The notes below the pieces were generated by a model that saw nothing but the letters and a program-made list of their open reading frames with translations, was not told where the DNA came from and did no database searches. Positions 1 to 5,087 of a stretch of DNA of 6,753 bases are shown in pieces; position 1 is the stretch's first letter; each line of letters starts with the position of its first letter. Where the stretch lies: NCBI GenBank assembly GCA_021790625.1, contig JAJYGL010000037.1, positions 1-6,753 on the forward strand, written 5' to 3'. Both the position numbers and the translations under genes were made by a program. The stretch comes from Pseudomonadota bacterium. GTDB lineage: Bacteria > Pseudomonadota > Gammaproteobacteria > Burkholderiales > Sulfuriferulaceae.

Positions 1-572
1 CCGGAAGCCATGTCCTTGCTGTGCTTGTCCCAGAAATTGGCCGCCAGTTCTCGCATACCGGAATACAACAGATCACTGTCTTCCAGCACCTTGTCGTTAA
101 AATAATCCTCGGCTGGCAACCCCAACGCACGCGCCTTGATGCGCATATTGATGTCCTTGGACACCAAAATCACCGCTCTTCCGGGTTGTTCGGCACGTAA
201 CCCAAGCACTACCGCCAGAATCTGGTTGTCCACTTTGACAGAAGGCAAGCTATCAGGCAGATCGCCTCGCAACAGGTGCGTCTGCAAGAACAGCCGTCCA
301 GTCGCCGATTTGCGCGTTTTGCTATACAAAGTAATGCCGGCTTCGATGTCCAACTCTGAACCCGAGACGATTTCATCCAGAAAACGGCTTACCTGCCGGG
401 CATTACGCGCCACCTCGGTCATGCCTTTTTTGTGTTGATCGAGTTCTTCCAGCGTCGCCATGGGTAAAAAAACATCATGCTCCTCAAAACGGAACAGACT
501 GGTTGGATCATGCATAAGCACATTGGTATCCAGCACAAACAATTTGGTCAATGCTGCCGGTTTCTTGGCCAT
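1..572 (-). CDS. PIN-domain N-terminus of a PhoH-family (PIN–PhoH ATPase) protein, partial
   Basis: Seen: translating the minus strand from the ATG at 572 gives 190 full codons open to the window edge. The start, MAKKPAALTKLFVLDTNVLM, is a PIN-domain opening (first acidic residue D15 in VLDTN). Later acidic residues fit a PIN active site: E43 in TLEELD, D115 in VDNQ and D140 in VSKDIN. The stretch at 49–60 (KGMTEVARNARQ) is typical of PIN domains fused to a PhoH-type ATPase. Known: such proteins pair an N-terminal PIN RNase-like domain with a C-terminal PhoH P-loop ATPase of about 200–250 residues, and some relatives act as RNA helicase/RNases. Inferred: the ATPase half lies beyond the left edge; no Walker motif is visible here. 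A GGAG at 583–586, inside the end of bcp, lies 10 nt from the ATG and supports this start. The 4-nt gap from bcp implies cotranscription. Substrate and physiological role are unknown. Confidence 0.92.
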   Translation of the reverse strand, partial: MAKKPAALTKLFVLDTNVLMHDPTSLFRFEEHDVFLPMATLEELDQHKKGMTEVARNARQVSRFLDEIVSGSELDIEAGITLYSKTRKSATGRLFLQTHLLRGDLPDSLPSVKVDNQILAVVLGLRAEQPGRAVILVSKDINMRIKARALGLPAEDYFNDKVLEDSDLLYSGMRELAANFWDKHSKDMAS

Positions 573-576
573 GGGT

Positions 577-1029
577 TCAACGCTCCGTGAGGGATTTCAA
601 CGTATCCAGTACAGTATTGGCATGTCCGGTTGAACGCACGCCGCGCCATTCCTGCATCAGATTACCTTGCTCATCAAACAAAAACGTACTGCGCTCGATG
701 CCGACCACCATTTTGCCATACATGTTTTTCGGCTTGAGTACGTCAAACAACCGGCACACCGTTTCGTCACCATCCGACAACAAGGCAAACGGCAAGGAAA
801 GCTTGGTACAAAATTTCTCGTGCGAAGGCAAATCATCGCGCGACACGCCCACAATTTCGGTATTCAAGCGTTGAAACTCGGAATACAGGTCGCGAAAATC
901 CATACCCTCAGTCGTACAACCAGGCGTATCATCCTTGGGATAAAAATAAATCACCAACTTCTTTCCACGCGCTTCATGCCAGTGAAATGTTTTTCCACCC
1001 GTCGCTGGTAACGAAAAATCCTGCATCAT
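577..1029 (-). CDS. bcp: Thiol peroxiredoxin, Bcp/PrxQ family
   Basis: Role: cytoplasmic peroxidase that reduces hydrogen peroxide and organic hydroperoxides, normally using thioredoxin as electron donor. Seen: 150 aa, the usual length. The thioredoxin-like fold begins with DFSLPATGGKTF. The peroxidatic motif is at 31–42, PKDDTPGCTTEG, with C38 as the catalytic cysteine; R113 in GIERSTF is a conserved active-site arginine candidate. The position five residues after C38, where E. coli Bcp has its resolving cysteine, is M43. The other cysteines are C74 (EKFC) and C92 (ETVC). Start: two ATGs are adjacent (1029 and 1026). The AGGGAG at 1035–1040 is 5 nt from the first and 8 nt from the second, so the second may be the one used, removing one Met. 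Context: third gene after trxB in a tight minus-strand cluster, which fits a shared thioredoxin electron supply. Confidence 0.95.
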   Translation of the reverse strand: MMQDFSLPATGGKTFHWHEARGKKLVIYFYPKDDTPGCTTEGMDFRDLYSEFQRLNTEIVGVSRDDLPSHEKFCTKLSLPFALLSDGDETVCRLFDVLKPKNMYGKMVVGIERSTFLFDEQGNLMQEWRGVRSTGHANTVLDTLKSLTER

Positions 1030-1039
1030 CCAATCTCCC

Positions 1040-1051
1040 TGTCAATTGACA
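1040..1051. promoter_or_regulatory. Perfect 12-bp palindrome next to the bcp ribosome-binding site
   Basis: TGTCAATTGACA is its own reverse complement and fills half of the 25-nt gap between the smr stop and the bcp start. It shares one base with the AGGGAG ribosome-binding site of bcp. As RNA it could fold only as a 4-bp stem with a 4-nt AAUU loop, which is weak, so a protein operator is at least as likely as an RNA structure. Each half contains TTGACA, but on the minus strand a −10 at normal spacing would fall inside bcp, so this is not a normal promoter for that start. Function is unproven and chance is possible. Confidence 0.3.
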
Positions 1052-1054
1052 CAC

Positions 1055-1618
1055 TTACTTTATTTGCACACCAGCTGTGGCCAACCACACCAGCCATGCC
1101 CCTTCGCCGCCATTGCGTGCCGGTGCAGGACAAAATGCCAGCACAGCGGCCAACTGCCGCAGCCAAGCCGGCAACAATTGGCGCAAGATGCCTCGCCCGC
1201 CAGGCGAGCCATACCCCTTACCAGTCACCATACACACGCAACGCAATCCGCGCTGCTGACATGCTGCCACAAATCGTACGACGGCGTCTTGCGCGCTTGC
1301 CCGCGTCAACCCATGCATGTCCAACTCGGCTTCAACCATTGCACGCCGCAAGCGGCGCAATGCATTTTTCTGCAACCCGCCACGAACAAACGATGAACCG
1401 TTTTCCCCGTCATACGTTTCATCCTGAACATCAATATGCTGCCATTGCGTCAACCCGGAAGCATCCGGCAAACCAACATTGGTCGACACGCAGCCTGAAC
1501 CCTGAGCCAGTGTCTGGCGTTGGTCAGGCACAACCCGCCCCGTTGGCGGCAAACGCCGCACATCCTGCATCGCCGCGCCAAACAGTGCAACATCGTCAAC
1601 AATGGGTTTTTCTGCCAT
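1055..1618 (-). CDS. Smr-domain protein (stand-alone MutS2-C-terminal-type, YdaL/SmrA-like)
   Basis: Seen: 187 aa. After a variable, low-conservation N-terminus (about 1–70) comes the family's lead-in ENGSSFVRGGLQKNALRRLRR (72–92, broken here by no gap). The Smr domain follows: LDMHGLTRASAQ (99–110, the LDxHG motif), VTGKGYGSPGGRG (131–143) and AFCPAPARNGG (161–171). Known: stand-alone Smr proteins of proteobacteria are DNA or RNA endonuclease candidates, related to the C-terminal domain of MutS2; their cellular role is poorly settled. Odd: T132 occupies the place before GKG where many relatives carry His. The gene starts at the ATG overlapping the trxB stop by one base (TGATG), a layout expected to couple translation. 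Only a weak AGG lies about 9 nt upstream. An opposite-strand open frame at 1096–1632 is a shadow of this gene. Confidence 0.92.
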   Translation of the reverse strand: MAEKPIVDDVALFGAAMQDVRRLPPTGRVVPDQRQTLAQGSGCVSTNVGLPDASGLTQWQHIDVQDETYDGENGSSFVRGGLQKNALRRLRRAMVEAELDMHGLTRASAQDAVVRFVAACQQRGLRCVCMVTGKGYGSPGGRGILRQLLPAWLRQLAAVLAFCPAPARNGGEGAWLVWLATAGVQIK

Positions 1619-2571
1619 CAGTTCAGACCTAATGCGTCCAGATACCTGTCTGCATCCAGCGCAGCCATACAGCCAGTCGCCGCACTGGTAATGGCCTGCC
1701 GATAAATGTAATCCTGCACGTCCCCTGCCGCAAACACACCCGGAATGCTGGTTGCCGTCGCATTGCCGCCCTGCCCCATGCGGGTAATCAGGTAGCCACG
1801 CTCCATTTCCAACTGCCCAATGAACAGATCAGTATTCGGTTTATGTCCAATCGCAATGAAAATGCCATTCACCGCCACATCACGGGTGCTGCCATCCAGC
1901 GTTGAACGCAATCGCATTCCGGTCACGCCGGATTTGTCACCCAGCACCTCATCCAGTTCGTTATGTATGGCCAGTGTGATTTTCCCGCCGTCCACTTTTT
2001 CCATCAACTGATCAATCAAGATGCGTTCTGACTTGAATTTATCCCGCCGATGCACCAGCGTAACATGACTGGCAATATTGGACAGATACAGCGCTTCTTC
2101 GACCGCTGAATTGCCTCCGCCGATGACCGCCACAGACTGGTTACGATAAAAAAAGCCATCACAGGTGGCACAACCGGAAACCCCTCGCCCCAGGAATGCC
2201 TGCTCGGACGGCAACCCCAGATACATGGCAGAGGCGCCGGTAGCAATAATCAGTGCATCACAAGTATATGTTGCCTGGTCACCGATAAGTGCGAACGGTT
2301 TTTCGGTCAGTTTTGCAGTATGGATGTGATCAAACACAATTTCAGTATGGAAACGCTGCGCATGCTGCTCCAGTCGTGCCATGAGTTCCGGCCCTTGCAC
2401 GCCAGCAACATCACCCGGCCAATTATCCACTTCAGTGGTCGTCATCAATTGGCCGCCCTGTGCCATGCCGGTAACGAGCATGGGTTTCAGGTTGGCGCGC
2501 GCTGCATAAATGGCAGCTGTGTAACCCGCGGGTCCGGAGCCAAGAATCAATAATTTTGCATGTTTTGTCAT
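1618..2571 (-). CDS. trxB: Thioredoxin reductase (NADPH, FAD flavoprotein)
   Basis: Role: transfers electrons from NADPH through FAD and a redox-active disulfide to thioredoxin in the cytoplasm. Seen: 317 aa, the family's usual size. FAD-binding GSGPAGYTAAIYAA is at 11–24. The redox-active CATC is at 134–137. The NADPH domain has GGGNSA at 151–156 and HRRDKFK at 174–180, the basic residues that favour NADPH. The second FAD motif, GVFAAGDVQD, is at 278–287, and the C-terminus has RQAITSAATGCMAALDA. Start: the frame is open upstream to an ATG at 2616, adding 15 residues, but the ATG at 2571 begins MTKHAKLLILGSGPAG, as in the family, and has a well-placed GAGG ribosome-binding site 8 nt upstream. 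Context: first gene of the minus-strand cluster trxB–smr–bcp–PhoH, divergent from ftsK. All catalytic features appear intact. Confidence 0.97.
   Translation of the reverse strand: MTKHAKLLILGSGPAGYTAAIYAARANLKPMLVTGMAQGGQLMTTTEVDNWPGDVAGVQGPELMARLEQHAQRFHTEIVFDHIHTAKLTEKPFALIGDQATYTCDALIIATGASAMYLGLPSEQAFLGRGVSGCATCDGFFYRNQSVAVIGGGNSAVEEALYLSNIASHVTLVHRRDKFKSERILIDQLMEKVDGGKITLAIHNELDEVLGDKSGVTGMRLRSTLDGSTRDVAVNGIFIAIGHKPNTDLFIGQLEMERGYLITRMGQGGNATATSIPGVFAAGDVQDYIYRQAITSAATGCMAALDADRYLDALGLN
1769..1776 (-). other. KOPS-like octamer GGGCAGGG inside trxB
   Basis: The minus strand reads GGGCAGGG here, matching the E. coli FtsK-orienting polar sequence (GGGNAGGG, GGGCAGGG being a strong form). 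It encodes part of MGQGG in trxB, so protein constraint could explain it. Whether this host's FtsK reads the same motif is unknown. A single octamer is compatible with chance. Confidence 0.2.
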
Positions 2572-2579
2572 GATCACAT

Positions 2580-2583
2580 CCTC
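2580..2583 (-). promoter_or_regulatory. Ribosome-binding site deciding the trxB start
   Basis: The minus strand reads GAGG, followed by 8 nt (ATGTGATC) and the ATG at 2571. This spacing is near ideal and is the main reason to prefer this start over the upstream in-frame ATG at 2616. Confidence 0.75.
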
Positions 2584-2684
2584 AACATAAAGTCTTAAGT
2601 CGACTCTCAATATCATTAACCAATACCGGCAAGATAAAGGAACAACTTGGTACTACACCTGAAAATTCCAGTAAAAATCATCCT

Positions 2685-2712
2685 TCGTTGAATTCTAGCA
2701 GGATTCGAACGA
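2685..2712. repeat. Imperfect inverted repeat upstream of the likely ftsK promoter
   Basis: TCGTTGAATTC (2685–2695) and GATTCGAACGA (2702–2712) are near reverse complements around a 6-nt centre. TCGTT pairs perfectly with AACGA, and GAAT with ATTC, with one unpaired base on each arm. It ends 3 bp before TTGACC and 19 bp before TATAAT, where an operator or activator site could sit. No matching regulator is recognised. It does not code if ftsK starts at 2778. Confidence 0.35.
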
Positions 2713-2715
2713 CGT

Positions 2716-2737
2716 TTGACCTGCTTCGGGCTATAAT
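2716..2737 (+). promoter_or_regulatory. Candidate ftsK promoter elements (TTGACC and TATAAT)
   Basis: A perfect −10 hexamer TATAAT is at 2732–2737, about 40 bp before the ftsK ATG. The nearby TTGACC (2716–2721) is only 10 bp away, too close to act as its −35. At 17-bp spacing TATAAT has only ACGACG, while TTGACC would use the weak TACTCT at 2739–2744. Thus either TATAAT works with a poor −35 or TTGACC with a poor −10. Either choice puts the transcript start near 2744–2751, supporting translation from 2778. Confidence 0.4.
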
Positions 2738-2777
2738 TTACTCTGTTTATCATCCGCACAGTATCCACCACAGATTC

Positions 2778-5075
2778 ATGATTAAATTTTCGTTTCGCCG
2801 TCAGACCAGTCATCGCCGCGCCTATTCGCTCAATCAGGCCGAATCGAGACAAAAACTACTCCATCTTTTAGGTGGAGCAGCGCTGGCTGGCATCACGCTC
2901 TGGTTCGCCCTGGCGCTCATCAGTTATCACATCAGCGATCCTTCCTGGTCGCACAACCAGCATGCCAATGCCAGAAACTGGGGGGGCATTCCCGGTTCAT
3001 GGCTCTCCGATGCGCTGCTCAGCCTGTTCGGCTATTCTGCCTGGTGGTGGATTGTGCTGAGCGGGTTATTGGCATTTCGCATTATCACCCGCAATCTCAA
3101 CAAAGCCAAACGGACATCTCCTCCCTCTCACGCCTTTCTCCATGGCAGTGGCTTTACTTTGTTGCTGCTGTCCAGCAGCATTCTGGAATCACTGCGTCTG
3201 CATCGTCTGGACAGCGATCTACCGCAACAATCCGGCGGTATCGTCGGCATGCTGGGTGCCGATGCATTGTCCCCACTGGGTTTTAACACCAGCACACTAT
3301 TATTGCTGGTGTGCATGGCAGCAGGATTCAGCCTGTTTTCCGGGTTATCATGGCTAAAAATAGCAGAAATCACTGGTGCGGGCATTGAAAATGGTCTGCT
3401 CAAGCTGTTTGCACGCCTGAACCAATGGCGAAACCGGCAGGTAGGTGTACAGGCAGCCCGTCAGCGTGAAACGCAAGTACAAGTTCAAAAACAGCGTATG
3501 GCGCGACAGGAGCCTGTGGTCATTGAAATACCGGATTCGACCATCGAACAATCGGAACGGGTAGAAGCAGAAAAACAGAGCCCTCTGTTTACCGAACTTC
3601 CCGACACGCCGCTTCCCCCTTTGCATTTGCTCGATGCGGCGAACAAGATGACAGAAAGTCTGGCGGAAGAAACGCTGGAATTCACCTCCCGCCTGATTGA
3701 AAAAAAACTGGCCGAATTCAACGTCGAAGCCCATGTCGTCGCCGCGCTTCCCGGACCAGTCATCACCCGCTACGAAATCGAACCGGCCTCCGGCGTCAAA
3801 GGCAGCCAAATCATGAATCTGTCCCGCGATCTGGCGCGGGCACTGTCCGTGGCCAGTATCCGTGTGGTGGAAACCATTCCCGGAAAAACCACGATGGCAC
3901 TAGAACTGCCGAACCCAAAACGGGAAATCGTTCGCCTGTCAGAGATTCTTGCCTCTCGCCTGTATCAGGATTCCGCCAGCCCACTGACACTGGCCATGGG
4001 CAAAGACATTGCAGGTTATCCGGTTATCGCCGATTTGGCCAAAATGCCGCACGTGCTGGTCGCAGGTACCACGGGTGCAGGCAAATCAGTCGCTATCAAC
4101 GCCATGATTCTGAGTTTGCTCTATAAGGCTGATGCCAGTCAGGTACGACTGATTCTGGTTGACCCTAAAATGCTTGAGTTGTCAGTTTATAACGGCATTG
4201 CTCATCTTTTGACGCCTGTGGTCACCGACATGAAACAGGCAGCAGCCGCACTTAACTGGTGTGTGGGTGAAATGGAACGACGCTACAAATTGATGTCCGC
4301 CTTGGGCGTGCGCAATCTGGCCGGGTACAACCAGAAATTACGTGACGCCAAAAAAGCCGGAATACCGATTTACCATCCTTTTTCGCTCAATCCGGCAGAA
4401 CCTGAACCACTGGAAACATTACCCTTCATCGTGGTCATCATCGACGAACTCGCCGATCTGATGATGGTGGTCGGCAAAGCCGTAGAGCAATTGATTGCCC
4501 GACTTGCCCAAAAAGCCCGCGCTTCCGGAATCCACCTCATTCTCGCCACGCAACGACCTTCTGTGGATGTGATTACCGGCCTCATCAAAGCCAATGTGCC
4601 CACGCGTGTTGCCTTTCAAGTGTCGAGCAAAATTGATTCCCGCACCATTCTCGATCAAATGGGTGCAGAAACCCTGCTGGGACAGGGAGACATGCTCTAC
4701 CTGCCCCCCGGCACCGGCTATCCGCAACGGGTGCATGGTGCCTTCGTAGCCGATCATGAAGTCCACAAAGTCGTCGAATATCTGAAGCAACTGGGCGAAC
4801 CACAATACTTGCCGTCGATTCTGGAGAGTTCACTGGAAGGCGACACGGACGGCAACCAAGACGACAATGCTGACGCTGAAACAGACCCATTGTACGATCA
4901 GGCTGTCACGCTGGTACTCAAGAGTCGTCGGGCTTCTATTTCATGGGTACAGCGCGAAATGCGCATCGGCTACAACCGGGCAGCGCGATTGATTGAAGCC
5001 ATGGAAAAAGCAGGTCTGGTCAGCGCGCCGCAAAACAATGGAAACCGGGAAGTTATCATCCCTTCCCAAGATTAG
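2778..5075 (+). CDS. ftsK: DNA translocase FtsK (short-linker, membrane-anchored)
   Basis: Role: hexameric ATP-driven DNA pump at the division septum that moves the terminus region and promotes chromosome dimer resolution. Seen (765 aa): a basic cytoplasmic N-terminus, then four likely membrane segments near 29–50, 80–103, 119–136 and 170–190. A linker rich in Gln, Glu and Arg follows at about 205–290, much shorter than E. coli's several hundred residues. The alpha part of the motor is about 290–380. The RecA-like part has Walker A GTTGAGKS (430–437), Walker B IVVIIDELAD (551–560) and LILATQRPSVDVITGLIKANVP (587–608). A winged-helix gamma domain, DPLYDQAVTLVLKSRRASIS onward, ends the protein (703–765). 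Start: the frame continues to a TTG at 2688, but that lies upstream of the probable transcript start; ATG 2778 gives a normal N-terminus, although no clear Shine–Dalgarno precedes it. First gene of the plus-strand block with lolA and rarA. Confidence 0.96.
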   Translation: MIKFSFRRQTSHRRAYSLNQAESRQKLLHLLGGAALAGITLWFALALISYHISDPSWSHNQHANARNWGGIPGSWLSDALLSLFGYSAWWWIVLSGLLAFRIITRNLNKAKRTSPPSHAFLHGSGFTLLLLSSSILESLRLHRLDSDLPQQSGGIVGMLGADALSPLGFNTSTLLLLVCMAAGFSLFSGLSWLKIAEITGAGIENGLLKLFARLNQWRNRQVGVQAARQRETQVQVQKQRMARQEPVVIEIPDSTIEQSERVEAEKQSPLFTELPDTPLPPLHLLDAANKMTESLAEETLEFTSRLIEKKLAEFNVEAHVVAALPGPVITRYEIEPASGVKGSQIMNLSRDLARALSVASIRVVETIPGKTTMALELPNPKREIVRLSEILASRLYQDSASPLTLAMGKDIAGYPVIADLAKMPHVLVAGTTGAGKSVAINAMILSLLYKADASQVRLILVDPKMLELSVYNGIAHLLTPVVTDMKQAAAALNWCVGEMERRYKLMSALGVRNLAGYNQKLRDAKKAGIPIYHPFSLNPAEPEPLETLPFIVVIIDELADLMMVVGKAVEQLIARLAQKARASGIHLILATQRPSVDVITGLIKANVPTRVAFQVSSKIDSRTILDQMGAETLLGQGDMLYLPPGTGYPQRVHGAFVADHEVHKVVEYLKQLGEPQYLPSILESSLEGDTDGNQDDNADAETDPLYDQAVTLVLKSRRASISWVQREMRIGYNRAARLIEAMEKAGLVSAPQNNGNREVIIPSQD
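3286..3312. repeat. Perfect 9-bp inverted repeat inside ftsK
   Basis: ACACCAGCA (3286–3294) and TGCTGGTGT (3304–3312) are exact reverse complements around a 9-nt loop. They encode part of the fourth membrane segment (NTSTLLLLVC). A hairpin in the mRNA could slow translation at the end of the membrane domain, but codon choice for Leu, Ser and Val may have produced it by chance. There is no T-run, so it is not an intrinsic terminator. Confidence 0.3.
5060..5067 (-). other. KOPS-like octamer GGGAAGGG at the 3' end of ftsK
   Basis: The minus strand reads GGGAAGGG, which fits the degenerate E. coli motif GGGNAGGG. It has the same orientation as the octamer at 1769–1776. It overlaps the last codons of ftsK (IIPS). 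The motif's meaning in this host is unproven. Confidence 0.15.
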
Positions 5076-5077
5076 GA
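5074..5077 (+). promoter_or_regulatory. Ribosome-binding site of lolA, overlapping the ftsK stop codon
   Basis: AGGA begins within the ftsK TAG stop (5073–5075) and lies 10 nt before the TTG at 5088. No in-frame ATG or GTG at suitable distance offers a better start, so this site supports the TTG. Ribosomes ending on ftsK would cover it, which suggests coupled translation. Confidence 0.5.
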
Positions 5078-5087
5078 TTAATTTATT

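Larger units (their letters stand above)
2572..2777. promoter_or_regulatory. Divergent trxB/ftsK intergenic control region
   Basis: This 206-bp gap is the only non-coding stretch large enough for major promoters, and both gene blocks start from it. On the plus side it holds a perfect TATAAT (2732–2737) and a TTGACC (2716–2721). An inverted repeat lies at 2685–2712. On the trxB side there is an 8-bp palindrome AGTCGACT at 2598–2605, about 27 bp from the trxB ATG, and AT-rich sequence around 2605–2635. I could not pick a convincing −35/−10 pair for trxB. No LexA-type CTG-N10-CAG site is present. No credible small gene was found: the open frame at 2616–2852 on the minus strand overlaps the ftsK start and resembles nothing. 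Confidence 0.7.

Noticed and set aside
1046..1051. TTGACA as a −35 element near the smr–bcp gap
   Set aside because: On the plus strand there is no plus-strand gene to serve. On the minus strand the matching −10 would fall inside bcp beyond its start codon.
1096..1632. Long plus-strand open frame opposite smr
   Set aside because: It is low-complexity, rich in Pro, Ala, Arg and His, has no recognisable domain, and lies wholly against a gene with clear Smr motifs.
2659..2671. CTG…CAG pair upstream of ftsK as a LexA (SOS) box
   Set aside because: The spacer is 7 nt rather than 10. A second CTG…CAG at 2743–2761 has 13 nt. Neither matches CTGT-N8-ACAG.
2695..2716. tRNA T-arm-like string (GTTCGAATCC on the minus strand) that could mark a tRNA end or attachment site
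   Set aside because: Only the loop and the G53–C61 pair fit. The flanking five-base stems do not pair and no acceptor, anticodon arm or CCA follows. The string is better explained as part of the local inverted repeat.
2616..2852. Minus-strand open frame across the trxB/ftsK gap
   Set aside because: It overlaps the start of ftsK and the likely promoters, and the product resembles nothing.
3163..3180. Inverted repeat TGCTGCTG / CAGCAGCA in ftsK
   Set aside because: It arises from repeated CTG and AGC codons in a Leu–Ser run of a membrane segment; no T-run or regulatory position.
3354..3809. Minus-strand open frame opposite the ftsK linker
   Set aside because: It has no ribosome-binding context or family features and mirrors the ftsK coding frame.
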